A stretch of 64,000 nt of DNA from Natrinema amylolyticus_A (GCF_042678045.1 NZ_JBHUDI010000005.1:310001-374000), one strand, 5' to 3'; shown: positions 34,562 through 43,751, counted from the stretch's first letter. Translations and numbers: made by a program. The notes: generated by a model from the letters alone, not told the origin.

Positions 34562-35806
34562 TCAGCGATCACGTTTCAGCGTCTCGACGAAAACCTCGAG
34601 GAGAGCCACGAGTTGCCGAGGGAGCAAGAAGCGTTCGCGAACGTGCTCCCGGGCGTTCGCGCCGAACTCCGTTCGCCGCTCGTCGTCCTCGAGGAGCGCG
34701 ACGATCCGGTCGCCGGCGGCCGTCGCGTCGTCCGGCTCGACGAGGTAGCCGTTCCGGCCGTCCTCGATCTGCAGCGGGATGCCACCGACCGTCGATCCGA
34801 CGACCGGCGTGCGCTTCCAGAGTGCCTCCGAGACGACGAGTCCGAATCCTTCGCGGAGGGACTTCTGGACGACGGCGTCCGACAGCCGCTGGAGGGCGTT
34901 TATCGTCGTATCCGGGAGATCCGTCAGGACGTGGACGTTCGGATCGTCGACCGCTTCGTTGGCGACTTGCTCGTACAGCGCCAGCCCCTCCGGATCGTCG
35001 CCGGCCATCCCACCGGCAAGCACCAGCTGGAGCTCCGGAACGTCCTTCCGGGCACGTCGATACGCCTCGAGCGTTCCGAACTGATCCTTCCAGGGATCGA
35101 AGCGCGACACCTGTGTCACCACTGGCGCGTCGAACGAGAGCGGATCCAGTCGGTCCCGTTCGGTCGCGACCTCCGCCTCGTCGAGCGATCGGTTCTTCTC
35201 CGTCACCGGATCGATCGACGGGTAGACGATGCTCGTCTCCGGCACGTCGATCGCCGCCGCGTACGCGGAGCGGCTGAAAATCCCGTGATCGATCCGATCC
35301 GCGTACGCCGACACGAACGCGCGGTACTCCTCGACCGGGTCGGTGAGATCGACGTGACACCGCCAGACGATCGGCGCGTCCGACAGTCGCTCTGTGAGTC
35401 CCTCGAGCATGCCGAGCGGCTGTGGATCGTGAGCGACGACGAGGTCGTATTCGTCCTCGATCTCGGCCGCGTTCCGTGCTGTCACCGCTCGATAGGTCGC
35501 TTTCATCTCGTCGGTCAACGGCTCGCCGCTCCCCTGGAGGCCGTTGTGGATCGCCTTCGTGACCTCGAAGAAGTCGTCGTCGGCGTCCATGACGAGCCAG
35601 TCAGTGTCGATACCGAGGTCGTTGCAGACCGGCACGATCGAACGGAGCAGTTCCGCGACCCCGCCGCCGGTCGCCGTCGAATTGACGTGGAGGATCCGGA
35701 CGTCCGAAAGCGCCTCGGCGAGTGAACGCAGTCGCTCGAGGCGGTCGCGTTCCGTCACGGCGGCGTACGCGTCGATCGATCGGTCCGGTAACGAGGGAGC
35801 GTGCAT
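34562..35806 (-). CDS. treT: TreT-like trehalose synthase (GT4 glycosyltransferase)
   Basis: A 414-residue GT-B glycosyltransferase. The early motif HVNSTATGGGVAELLRSIVPV closely recalls trehalose glycosyltransferring synthase TreT of Thermococcus. Further blocks are APVVTQVSRFDPWKDQFGTLEAY and the nucleotide-sugar Glu region VQKSLREGFGLVVSEALWKRTPVVGSTVGGIPLQI. TreT joins NDP-glucose and glucose into trehalose, an osmolyte. The nucleotidyltransferase at 38268 could supply NDP-glucose. It is divergent from gapI. A different disaccharide product is possible, since GT4 substrates are hard to predict. Confidence 0.75.
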   Translation of the reverse strand: MHAPSLPDRSIDAYAAVTERDRLERLRSLAEALSDVRILHVNSTATGGGVAELLRSIVPVCNDLGIDTDWLVMDADDDFFEVTKAIHNGLQGSGEPLTDEMKATYRAVTARNAAEIEDEYDLVVAHDPQPLGMLEGLTERLSDAPIVWRCHVDLTDPVEEYRAFVSAYADRIDHGIFSRSAYAAAIDVPETSIVYPSIDPVTEKNRSLDEAEVATERDRLDPLSFDAPVVTQVSRFDPWKDQFGTLEAYRRARKDVPELQLVLAGGMAGDDPEGLALYEQVANEAVDDPNVHVLTDLPDTTINALQRLSDAVVQKSLREGFGLVVSEALWKRTPVVGSTVGGIPLQIEDGRNGYLVEPDDATAAGDRIVALLEDDERRTEFGANAREHVRERFLLPRQLVALLEVFVETLKRDR

Positions 35807-35946
35807 CGTCCGTACCCGTTCGGACGACGACGACGCTCGTATCAGTTGGGGACCCTGCGGGGCGGAACAGTAGTTAGAAGTTCTGTACCTCTCTATTCCT
35901 GACGTTCGGGGGGAACAGATTTACCCGGACGTGGTGACGTCCGACC

Positions 35947-37020
35947 ATGAGATCAGATACCAACAGCGACGGTTCGGGAGGCGACGAAACGCTTCGAATC
36001 GGGCTCAACGGCTTCGGACGAGTCGGACGGAGCCTCCTGCGCGCGTCGCTGACGCACGACGACGTCGACATCGTGGCGATCAACGACGTAATGGACGACG
36101 ACGACATGGAGTATCTGCTCCGATACGACTCGGTCCACGGCCGGCTCGACGGGGTCTCCCGTCGCGGCGACACCCTCTTGGTCCACGACCAGGAGTTCCA
36201 GCTCCTCTCCGAGCGCGAGCCGTCGGAGATTCCGTGGGGCGAGTTCGATGTCGACGTCGCCTTCGAAGCGACCGGGCTGTTCCGGGCCCGCGAGGAGGCC
36301 GCCCAGCACCTCGAGGCCGGCGCCGACAAGGTGATCATCTCGGCGCCGCCGAAAGGCGAGACGGAGGTCCCGATGTTCGTCTACGGCGTCAACCACGAGA
36401 AGTACGACGGGGACGACGTCGTCTCGAACGCCTCCTGTACGACGAACTCCGTCGCGCCGGTTCTACAGGTTCTCGACGACGAGTTCCACGTCGTCTCCGG
36501 CCTCCTGATGACCGTCCACGCCTACACCGGCAGCCAGGGACTCGTGGACGGCCCCATGGACAAGCGACGGCGCGGCCGCGCCGCCGCCGAGAACATCGTC
36601 CCGACGACGACCGGAGCCGCGGGCGCGACGAGCGAGGTCTTGCCTGCCTTCGAAGGGAAGCTCGAGGGGATGGCGATGCGGGTTCCGGTCCCGAACGGCT
36701 CGATCACCGACATCACCGTCAACATCGAAGAAGCGGTGGAGCGAGACGACGTACTCGACGCGATCCGTGCGGCGGCCGACGACAGGTTGGCCGGCGTCCT
36801 CGGCTACACCGACGAAGAGATCGTCTCACGGGACATCGTCGGGCTGCCGTTCGCCTCGTACGTCGATCTCGAGTCCGTGATGGTCGCGGCGAACGATACG
36901 GTGAAAGTGCTGGCCTGGTACGACAACGAGTACGGCTTCTCGAATCAGATGATCGAACTCGCAAAACACGTCGCGAGGGAATCACGGAGCATCGACGTCG
37001 GACGGACCGTCGTCCACTGA
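35947..37020 (+). CDS. gapI: Glyceraldehyde-3-phosphate dehydrogenase, type I
   Basis: A 357-residue bacterial-type GAPDH, about 20 residues longer than average because of a Ser/Asp/Gly-rich N-terminus. NAD(P) binding is at IGLNGFGRVGRSLLRA; the active-site cysteine is in SNASCTTNSVAPV (about residue 165) with the helper His in MTVHAYTGSQ. The C-terminal WYDNEYGFSNQM is standard. In haloarchaea type I GAPDH is the catabolic enzyme (family knowledge). A TATA-like agatttacc (35917-35925) is about 26 bp before the ATG. The pgk gene follows 34 bp downstream. Confidence 0.94.
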   Translation: MRSDTNSDGSGGDETLRIGLNGFGRVGRSLLRASLTHDDVDIVAINDVMDDDDMEYLLRYDSVHGRLDGVSRRGDTLLVHDQEFQLLSEREPSEIPWGEFDVDVAFEATGLFRAREEAAQHLEAGADKVIISAPPKGETEVPMFVYGVNHEKYDGDDVVSNASCTTNSVAPVLQVLDDEFHVVSGLLMTVHAYTGSQGLVDGPMDKRRRGRAAAENIVPTTTGAAGATSEVLPAFEGKLEGMAMRVPVPNGSITDITVNIEEAVERDDVLDAIRAAADDRLAGVLGYTDEEIVSRDIVGLPFASYVDLESVMVAANDTVKVLAWYDNEYGFSNQMIELAKHVARESRSIDVGRTVVH

Positions 37021-37054
37021 CGGGACCGAGACACGCGAGCACCAATCCCCAGCC

Positions 37055-38266
37055 ATGACCACGTTTCGACCAATCGACGACCTCGAGCCCGGCCAGCGAC
37101 TCCTCGTCCGGATCGACATCAACGCCGCCGTCGAGGACGGTACCGTACAGGACAGTCGTCGCTTCGCCCGCCACGCCGAAACGATCCACGAACTGCTCGC
37201 GGACAATCACGCCATCGCCGTACTGGCCCACCAGGGCCGGCCTGGCGAGGATACATTCGTCTCGCTCGAGGAACACGCCGAGATCCTCGGCGACCACCTC
37301 GACCATCCCGTCGCGTTCGTCTCCGATACCTGCGGCGAGGATGCGCTTTCGGCGATCGACGACCTCGAACCGGGCGACGTGCTTCTCTTCGAGAACGTCC
37401 GGATGTGCGACGGGGAGCTTCCCGAGGAAGAGCCGGAGACGAAGGCCGAGACGGACCTCGTCCGGACGCTCGCCCCGGAGTTCGACGCCTACGTCGGGGA
37501 CGCGTACTCGACTGCGCACCGCTCACACGCCTCGATCGTCGGTTTTCCACACGTTATGGACGCCTACGCGGGTCGTGTGATGGAACAGGAGTACACGGCG
37601 ATCACGGCCGTCCGGGACCGGACATTCGACGGCCCGGTCACGATGGTCCTCGGCGGGACGAAGGCCGAAGACGCGATCCCGATCGTCGAGCAACTCGACG
37701 ACACCGTCGACCGGTTCTGTCTCGGTGGCGTCGTCGGGGAACTCTTCTTGCGGGCCGATGGCCATACTGTGGGCTACGACGTCGCGGATACCTCGCTTTT
37801 CGACCACCAGTGGGACGACCATCGGGACGACCTCGAGCGCATCCTCGAGGCCTATCGCGACCGGTTGCACCTCCCGACCGAGCTCGCCTACGAGGACGAT
37901 GACGGCGAGCGCGCGGAGGTGGCGGTCGAGGGAACGACCAAGGAATGGCCGTTCCTCGACGTCGGTGCCGAGACGGCCGAGCGCTACGCCGACGTCGTCG
38001 CCGACTCCGCGGCTGTGTTCATCAAGGGGTCGCTCGGCGTGTTCGAGGACGAGCGGTTCGCCGACGGGACCGTCACGGTCCTCGCCGCGATGGCCGAGGC
38101 CGACTGCTTCTCGGTCGTTGGCGGCGGTGACACCGCCCGCGCAGTCGAACTGTACGATTTCGACGAGAACGACTTCTCGCGCATCACGATCGCCGGCGGG
38201 GCATACGTTCGCGCGCTCACCGGCGATCCGCTCGTCGGCGTCGACGTACTCGAATCCCATCACTGA
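37055..38266 (+). CDS. pgk: Phosphoglycerate kinase
   Basis: A 403-residue enzyme making ATP from 1,3-bisphosphoglycerate. The N-terminal RIDINAAVEDGTVQDSRR corresponds to the usual DxNxP...D.sRi substrate block, here with Ala where proline is common. ENVRMCDGELPEEEPE, VGDAYSTAHRSHAS and VLGGTKAEDAIP are present, and the C-terminal VVGGGDTARAVELY closes the nucleotide site. It follows gapI by 34 bp and precedes the nucleotidyltransferase by 1 bp, so the three are one operon. Confidence 0.92.
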   Translation: MTTFRPIDDLEPGQRLLVRIDINAAVEDGTVQDSRRFARHAETIHELLADNHAIAVLAHQGRPGEDTFVSLEEHAEILGDHLDHPVAFVSDTCGEDALSAIDDLEPGDVLLFENVRMCDGELPEEEPETKAETDLVRTLAPEFDAYVGDAYSTAHRSHASIVGFPHVMDAYAGRVMEQEYTAITAVRDRTFDGPVTMVLGGTKAEDAIPIVEQLDDTVDRFCLGGVVGELFLRADGHTVGYDVADTSLFDHQWDDHRDDLERILEAYRDRLHLPTELAYEDDDGERAEVAVEGTTKEWPFLDVGAETAERYADVVADSAAVFIKGSLGVFEDERFADGTVTVLAAMAEADCFSVVGGGDTARAVELYDFDENDFSRITIAGGAYVRALTGDPLVGVDVLESHH

Positions 38267-38267
38267 A

Positions 38268-39248
38268 ATGACTGGATCCACCACAGCCGTCGTCCTGGCC
38301 GGCGGCTACGCGACCCGACTGTGGCCGATCACGAGGTATCGACCCAAGATGTTCCTCCCGCTCGGCAAGACGACCGTTATCGATCGGATCTACGCCGAAC
38401 TCGAGGGCCTCGATCGGATCGACGAAGTCTACGTGAGCACGAACGAACGGTTCGCCGCCGACTTCGAGGTCCACCTCGAGAACACACCCTACGACAAGCC
38501 CCGCCTGTCCGTCGAGGAAACGGCACACGAGGACGAGAAACTCGGCGTCGTCGGGGCGCTCGAGCAGTTGATCGACCGGGAAGGGCTCGACGAGGATCTG
38601 CTGGTGATCGCGGGGGACAACCTCTTCGACTTCGCTATCGAGGACTTTCTCCACTATTTCGACCGACGGGATGGGCCGGCGATCGCTGCCTACGACGTCG
38701 GCTCTCGGGAGCGAGCAACGTCCTACGGCGTGATCGAACTGGACGACGACCGCGTCGTCGACTTTCAGGAAAAGCCGTCCGAACCGGAGAGTTCCCTCGT
38801 CTCGATCGGCTGCTACGCGTTCCCCGGGGAGATGCTGTCACTGTTCACCCCGTACCTCGAAGCGGGGAACGATCCGGATGAACCCGGCTGGTTCATCCAG
38901 TGGCTCCAGGACCGGGAGCCGACCTACGCCTACACCTTCGACACCGCGTGGTTCGACATCGGTACCAGGAGGAGCTACCTCGACGCCGTTTCCTGGCACC
39001 TCGACGGCGACTCGCTGGTCGCCGATTCGGCGACCGTTCGGGAGAGCGCCGTCGGCGACGACGTCCACGTGATGCCGGGCGCGACCCTCGTCGACGCCGA
39101 CATCGAACGGTCGGTAATCTTCCCGGACGTGGAACTCGAGTCTACGACCGTTCGCGACTCTCTCGTCGACGAGGGGGCCAGAATCAGCGGGTTCGACCTC
39201 GAGCGTGCCCTGATCGGAGCGTACACTCGGATTCCCGACGACCAGTAA
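38268..39248 (+). CDS. Sugar-1-phosphate nucleotidyltransferase
   Basis: A 326-residue NDP-sugar pyrophosphorylase. It starts VVLAGGYATRLWPITRYRPKMFLPLGKTTVIDRIY, the signature with the catalytic Arg and Lys. The metal-binding Asp follows in VIAGDNLFDFAI, and the product loop in FDTAWFDIGTRRSYLDAV. The last 70 residues show a hexapeptide-like region (ADSATVRESAVGDDVHVMPGATL) typical of left-handed beta-helix tails. It would make NDP-glucose from glucose-1-phosphate, feeding TreT. It begins 1 bp after the pgk stop codon. The nucleotide preference is unknown. Confidence 0.85.
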   Translation: MTGSTTAVVLAGGYATRLWPITRYRPKMFLPLGKTTVIDRIYAELEGLDRIDEVYVSTNERFAADFEVHLENTPYDKPRLSVEETAHEDEKLGVVGALEQLIDREGLDEDLLVIAGDNLFDFAIEDFLHYFDRRDGPAIAAYDVGSRERATSYGVIELDDDRVVDFQEKPSEPESSLVSIGCYAFPGEMLSLFTPYLEAGNDPDEPGWFIQWLQDREPTYAYTFDTAWFDIGTRRSYLDAVSWHLDGDSLVADSATVRESAVGDDVHVMPGATLVDADIERSVIFPDVELESTTVRDSLVDEGARISGFDLERALIGAYTRIPDDQ

Positions 39249-39320
39249 AGCCGAGGCCCCAGTCACGTCCCCTGCGGAACGCCCCTTACCTGACGCTCTA
39301 TCGTCGGTGGTCGTCGACGC

Positions 39321-39545
39321 TCACCAGCCGCTCGTGACCGACACGTAGACGCCGACGCCGAGCAGCAGTGCGCCGTAAAACGCCCAGCGTGGCCAGCCGG
39401 TTGCGAGGAACAACAGCGTCAGAAACAGGACCCACAGCGAGACGACGAGCAGGTCGGCGAGGAGACGGAGGGTCCCGGTCGTGACGGCGCTGAGAGCGTG
39501 TCGGGCACGGGCGGTTCGGGAACGGCGAGCGGAATCGTTACTCAT
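39321..39545 (-). CDS. Small two-helix membrane protein
   Basis: A 74-residue protein of a haloarchaeal type. The basic N-terminus (MSNDSARRSRTARARHALSA) is followed by two transmembrane helices (LLADLLVVSLWVLFLTLLFLA and AFYGALLLGVGVYVSVT). No motifs allow a function to be given. It lies 24 bp downstream of the protease gene on the same strand, so co-expression is likely. Confidence 0.7.
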   Translation of the reverse strand: MSNDSARRSRTARARHALSAVTTGTLRLLADLLVVSLWVLFLTLLFLATGWPRWAFYGALLLGVGVYVSVTSGW

Positions 39546-39569
39546 GTGAATTGTGGGGTCTGCCGGTGC

Positions 39570-40742
39570 TCAGAAGTGGTATCCATGTTGTTCTGTCAGT
39601 CGATAGGCCCCGACACCCCAGACGTAGCTCTGGCCGGGCCACCACGTGCGGGCGTTGTTAAAGCCCGCGATGAGCACGTCGCGGTCGTCGCCTTCGGGGT
39701 CGCGGTGATAGCTCACGGAGCCACTGTCGCCGTCGGTCAGGTCCATCTCGCCGCCCCAGCGGAGCTGGCCGCGGCGACAGAAGTCGTCGGTAAAGCAAGT
39801 CACGGCGTCGATACCCTGGATCTTGCCGGTCGTGTGGCCAGTCAGCGCGCCGACCTTCTCGAGGTCCGCGTCCTGAGCGACGAGTGTGGCGAGGCCGAAC
39901 CTGGTGAACTGGCCGCGAACCCGGGGTCGTGACGGCGCGTCGATACTGCTTGCGGGCTCGAGCGTCCCGGTGGGTTCGATAGCCGCGATGTCTACCATCG
40001 GGTGATGGCGTGCAACGGTTCCCAACTCGATCGAGTCCTCGTTTTCGCGTGGAAGCACGACGGTCCCATCGCTCACGTCGTGATCGCCGACGAACGCGTG
40101 TTCGGCAGTCACGAAGAACCGTCGTTGCCCGTCAGGGTGATACAGCGCCGGGCCGAGCGTCGCGATACTCGTGGGCGTTTCGCAGGTGACGCCGCTGGGA
40201 ACCTGATCGTCCACGAGTGCGTCCGCCAGGCGCGGGTTTCGGTGTTTCGGGCCGTGCTGAATCTCGTCGACGTCGATGATCGTCTCCGCGTTGAGGTCGA
40301 TGCCCTCTGCGAGATCTGCGACCATCTCGGGGATGGAGTGACCGTCGTTCGAGAGCCCGACGGAGACAGTGGCGGTCCCGCTGTCGAGGTTACCGGGAAC
40401 GACTGCGCTGCCGAGGTAACCTGTAAAGCCGAGTCGGGCCAGTTGCTCGTTTACCTCGAAGGCCTTCTGGACGGCAGCGTACCACTCAGCGGGAACCGTT
40501 TGCGTCCGTTCCCGGATCGACCACGGATCGGCAGGGTCGTCCCTGACGAGGGCGGTGACGACGGGGACCTCGCCGTCGTCGGCTGTGAGAAAGTCGTCGA
40601 CGCCGAGTACGGCAGCCATCCCAGCGGCGTAGCCGCCGCTGACGAGCGTCCGCAGGAACGCGCGTCGATCCATTCCGTGATCGAGCCGTTCTCGAAGCGT
40701 CGCGAGTCGGTGGACTGATTGATCGGTCTCTGTCTCCGGCAT
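39570..40742 (-). CDS. Tat-exported trypsin-like serine protease
   Basis: A 390-residue protein. The N-terminus has a twin-arginine motif DRRAFLRTL (Arg26-Arg27) and a moderately hydrophobic stretch ending about residue 48. The chymotrypsin-fold triad can be read as His215 (FFVTAEHAF), Asp251 (PMVDIAAIEP) and Ser340 in DLTDGDSGSVSY. Cysteines at 187, 316 and 322 may form a disulfide. A likely propeptide or helper region covers residues 50-190. S1-like proteases of this kind are less common in haloarchaea than subtilisin-type halolysins. The start at 40742 is the only ATG before the Tat motif with a sensible length. Confidence 0.78.
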   Translation of the reverse strand: MPETETDQSVHRLATLRERLDHGMDRRAFLRTLVSGGYAAGMAAVLGVDDFLTADDGEVPVVTALVRDDPADPWSIRERTQTVPAEWYAAVQKAFEVNEQLARLGFTGYLGSAVVPGNLDSGTATVSVGLSNDGHSIPEMVADLAEGIDLNAETIIDVDEIQHGPKHRNPRLADALVDDQVPSGVTCETPTSIATLGPALYHPDGQRRFFVTAEHAFVGDHDVSDGTVVLPRENEDSIELGTVARHHPMVDIAAIEPTGTLEPASSIDAPSRPRVRGQFTRFGLATLVAQDADLEKVGALTGHTTGKIQGIDAVTCFTDDFCRRGQLRWGGEMDLTDGDSGSVSYHRDPEGDDRDVLIAGFNNARTWWPGQSYVWGVGAYRLTEQHGYHF

Positions 40743-41019
40743 GTCGAGCTCCTGCCATCGCTACAGTTCCGTTCCGCTGCTGTTCCCGTCGTGGAACGAA
40801 GTCGGTAACCGTCGAAAGGAACGACAAAACCGACAAAAGAGATTCTGCCTGCAGGTGCCGAGGACGCGTCGGTTCGATCGGTAGCAGCCTGTTTCGAACT
40901 GTTATGCGCGGTTACTGATAGCTGTCGGCGCGCTACGCCTGTCATAACAATACCTCGTGTGATGGAATCGGCGCGTGCTCCCACTGGCACGACGCCGGTT
41001 CGATTCCGGTGGGGAGGCT

Positions 41020-41370
41020 ATGTGTTCCGAGGGCGCGTTTCTGTGCCAGCACTTGCCGGGTGACGTCACGCCTGGCGAACTCGAGCGACTGCTCTGGGTC
41101 GTCGTTGCGCTTGCCCTGATCGCGGACGTCGTGACGACGTTCGTCGGCCTCAATCTGGGGCTGTCCGAGTCGAACCCGGCCGCACGCGGCGCGATCGAGG
41201 ACCACGGACTGGCCGGCATGCTCGCCCTGAAGGCGTTTGCGGTCACCGTCGGCCTCGTCTGTCGCCCGCTCCTCGAGCGGCCGTATCGCCCGATCGTCCC
41301 GGCCGGACTCGCGGTGCCGTGGCTGGTAGCCGCGGCCCTGAACACTTACATGATTTCGGCCGTGGTTTAA
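41020..41370 (+). CDS. DUF5658 membrane protein
   Basis: A 116-residue membrane protein with three helices. The segment VVALALIADVVTTFVGLNLGLSESNPAARGAI contains the D-x2-TT...E-x-NP pattern of DUF5658, common in haloarchaea. Function is unknown; a conserved Asp in the first helix suggests binding or transport. The ATG at 41020 is chosen since the 15 preceding codons are from a tRNA-like GC-rich patch. Its TAA stop touches a decayed copy of the 3'-end repeat. Confidence 0.75.
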   Translation: MCSEGAFLCQHLPGDVTPGELERLLWVVVALALIADVVTTFVGLNLGLSESNPAARGAIEDHGLAGMLALKAFAVTVGLVCRPLLERPYRPIVPAGLAVPWLVAAALNTYMISAVV

Positions 41371-41388
41371 TACGGACACCTATCAGTC
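41370..41388 (-). repeat. Decayed half-copy of the 3'-end repeat
   Basis: The sequence ATACGGACACCTATCAGTC directly follows the DUF5658 stop. It matches the right end of the element (ATACGGACTCCTGTCAGTC) at all but two positions. No partner end is found nearby, so this appears to be a remnant. Confidence 0.5.
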
Positions 41389-41527
41389 GGTCGAGGGGAC
41401 GGCGCTCGGGCGGTGACCACTGTCGGCGGGTGGTCGACGTACGCACGGCACACGAGAGGCCTGCTCGATCCCTCACGATCGATCGTTTCGCACAATCCCT
41501 ATTTCGCTCGAGTTGCTAGTAGTGACA

Positions 41528-41728
41528 ATGCCAACGCCTCCGACTCACGACGACTCGCCTCCCCCACCCGAAGCGCAGAAGACGGTCCTCTTCTGTCCGG
41601 ACTGTGGCCACTGGAGTCCGATCACCGGTGATTGGGACATCACGACGACCGCCGACGAGCGATTGCTGGTCTGTACTGTCTGTGGATCGATCGTCGACCG
41701 GCGATCAGACCCCATGGAAGCAACGTAG
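41528..41728 (+). CDS. Small zinc-ribbon protein
   Basis: A 66-residue protein with two CxxC pairs (CPDCGHW...CTVCGSI) spaced about 30 residues, forming one treble-clef or ribbon zinc site. The N-terminus is Pro-rich (PTPPTHDDSPPPPEAQKTV). Haloarchaea encode many such small zinc-finger proteins, most of unknown role. The ATG at 41528 is preferred over 41513, which lies in the promoter region. Confidence 0.7.
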   Translation: MPTPPTHDDSPPPPEAQKTVLFCPDCGHWSPITGDWDITTTADERLLVCTVCGSIVDRRSDPMEAT

Positions 41729-41815
41729 GGGCGCTGATACGCTCCAGTTACTGTCGTCCGCTCGCCACTGCGCTCACAGCGTTCGTCCCGTCCGAGCAAC
41801 TGGCTTCGTGGGACC

Positions 41816-41839
41816 CACACCCCTCGTTCAGAGTGAAAC
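41816..41839 (-). repeat. Origin recognition box 1 (downstream of orc1)
   Basis: On the minus strand this reads TTTCACTCTGAAC followed by GAGGGGTGTG, identical to the boxes at 43893 and 43985. It lies between the 3' end of orc1 and the zinc-ribbon gene, so the Orc1 gene is bracketed by its own boxes. Confidence 0.8.
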
Positions 41840-41912
41840 GCGTCTCGAGCACCTGGGGGTGCACATATTCTCGGACGACAGTATCGTTCACATCGACGAG
41901 TCGGCAGCGACC

Positions 41913-43199
41913 TTACGAAAAGGAGTCGAGCTCGAGATCCCGGTTCGTCGTCGAGGGTGTGGTATCACGAAGTTGATCATACGTCGGGAGTTCCTCGAGC
42001 GAGGAATCACGGCGGACGGCCTTGACGATGTGTTTTGGATCGGTAACGAGACGATGAAGGAGATAGCTCCCTTGTGACCGGCCACCGCCGGTCTTTTCGG
42101 ACTCGATGACGCCGAGAAACGCCTGTTCTTTGAGCTGGCGATAGAGGCCGTTTTCGGTGATCGGATCGTTGGCGACCAGTTCGCAGATGCCGACGTAGCG
42201 CTCGTAGATCTCCCGCGTCTTGTACGTCTCTCGACTGCCCGTAATGATGCGACTCGCGAGCGCATAGAGTGCGAGTTTCGCGTGGACGGTCGCCCCGCTG
42301 GTGAGCTCCTCGATCCGGTTGATCTCGGCGACCTCCTGTGCTTGTTGAATGTGGGCTTCCGAGACGGTCTCGCTGCCCGTTCGGCGGGCGAGTTCGCCGG
42401 CCTCCTTGAGGATCTCGATCGCCTTTCGGGCGTCGCCGTGTTTTTTGGCTGCGAGGGCTGCACAGAGTTCGATCGTCCCGTCTTCGAGTACGTCTGGCTG
42501 GAAGGCGTCCTCACGGTTGCGCATGATCTCGCGAAGCTGTGAGGCGTCGTACGGGTGGAAGAATAGTTCCCGATGACCGAAGCTGCTGTCGATCCGTTCG
42601 TCGAGGGTTTCCCGGTACTGGACCTTGTTACTGATCCCGATGACGCCGATGTAGGTGTCAGTCTTCTGTGCCTCACGCGCACGAGAGAGTTGCATTAGAA
42701 TATTGCTGTTGTCGAGTTTGTCGATCTCGTCTAAAATAACGATGACCGCGTCGAAACAGTCCTCGAGAATCCTCCAGATGTGCTGGTAGTACTCCATCGT
42801 CCCGACACCGCGAAGCGGGATGTTCTGTTGATACTCGGTCTGCTCTTTCAAGCGAAGTGCTAACTGCCGTGTGGCACGGGTTTCGGTGTTCGCTTCCGAA
42901 CAGTCGACGTAGAGAACGGCACAGTCGATTTCGTTGCTTCGAGCGGCGTTCTGAGCTCGAGTCGCGACGTGTCGAGAGATGAGACTCTTACCGGTTCCGG
43001 TCTTTCCGTAGATCATCACGTTGTTCGGCGGATCGCCACGTGTGATCGCGCCGACCTCTGCAGCGACAGATTGGATCTCGTCGTCACGCCCGACGATACG
43101 GTCCTCGTCCGGGACGTGGCCGACGTGGAGGAGTTCCTTCCGATTGAAGATAGGATCGTGAGATTGGAAAAGCGGGTCCCCACTGGTCTGCTCAGCCAT
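41913..43199 (-). CDS. orc1: Orc1/Cdc6 replication initiator
   Basis: A 428-residue AAA+ initiator. Walker A is GKTGTGKS (65-72), Walker B VIVILDEIDKLDNS, and sensor 1 IGVIGISNKVQY, followed by the arginine segment DERIDSSFGHRELFFHPYDASQL. The C-terminal third (from ITGSRETYKTREIYERYVGICEL) is the winged helix that reads origin boxes. The gene starts about 27 bp after a TATA element (tttatacg on the minus strand, 43222-43230). It lies next to seven matching origin boxes, one downstream and six upstream, as expected for a linked initiator-origin pair. Confidence 0.94.
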   Translation of the reverse strand: MAEQTSGDPLFQSHDPIFNRKELLHVGHVPDEDRIVGRDDEIQSVAAEVGAITRGDPPNNVMIYGKTGTGKSLISRHVATRAQNAARSNEIDCAVLYVDCSEANTETRATRQLALRLKEQTEYQQNIPLRGVGTMEYYQHIWRILEDCFDAVIVILDEIDKLDNSNILMQLSRAREAQKTDTYIGVIGISNKVQYRETLDERIDSSFGHRELFFHPYDASQLREIMRNREDAFQPDVLEDGTIELCAALAAKKHGDARKAIEILKEAGELARRTGSETVSEAHIQQAQEVAEINRIEELTSGATVHAKLALYALASRIITGSRETYKTREIYERYVGICELVANDPITENGLYRQLKEQAFLGVIESEKTGGGRSQGSYLLHRLVTDPKHIVKAVRRDSSLEELPTYDQLRDTTPSTTNRDLELDSFS

Positions 43200-43438
43200 A
43201 GTTCCGTTCTGGCAGACAGTACGTATAAATCTGTGGAAGGTGGTTCAGACTGATAAATTGGAGAGAGAAAGGCTGAAGCCGAGTTTTATCGATACACAGA
43301 TCGAGCAATCAATCGGCCGGATGCAGACTGAACACCAGCACCTTCCCCCACAGCTCTTACGCACTTTACAGCGTCAACTCTGGATCAGATACGTTACGGC
43401 AGATACGCCACCACGGTGTACTCTTCCTCCGGCACACC

Positions 43439-43460
43439 CACCCCTCGTTCAGACTGAAAC
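43439..43460 (-). repeat. Origin recognition box 2
   Basis: Minus-strand box TTTCAGTCTGAAC + GAGGGGTG, with one base changed in the dyad that keeps TTCA-n3-TGAA. It is the left flank of the AT-rich core, G-run pointing outward. Confidence 0.8.
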
Positions 43461-43554
43461 TGACATGTACGTGGTTAGTTGGTCTCGAAGAGACGTGGCG
43501 CTGATCAGCGGCGAATGCGATCGTTGGTGACCGAACGAGAACTACAGGCGGACA

Positions 43555-43700
43555 ATGAATCCAGTTTCTCAAAAGACCACCCCAACATAATGTGTTAAAT
43601 TATCATGGTGGTTCTAGAGAGCATACTACTATCTAGAAATTAGTATTGAATGTTATGGTATAGGTAAAATAGTCCTCGTCCAGAAAAATTCAAATCTCGA
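43555..43700. other. Probable DNA-unwinding element
   Basis: A strongly AT-rich stretch (for example taatgtgttaaattatcat near 43590 and tagaaattagtattgaatg near 43633) in a GC-rich genome. It lies between inverted origin boxes. Melting at this position is inferred from base composition and box geometry. Confidence 0.7.
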
Positions 43701-43751
43701 TGATATTCCCACGGTAGACCGTCTTATTCGCCTGATCTCGTCCAGTCCAAT

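Noticed and set aside
40965..41018. tRNA-like 3' half (variable-arm hairpin CGTGC...GCACG, T-arm GCCGGTTCGATTCCGGT)
   Set aside because: No matching 5' acceptor strand, D-arm or anticodon arm upstream, and the base after the acceptor does not suit a Ser or Leu tRNA. It could be a chance match or an old tRNA remnant, but is not a gene.
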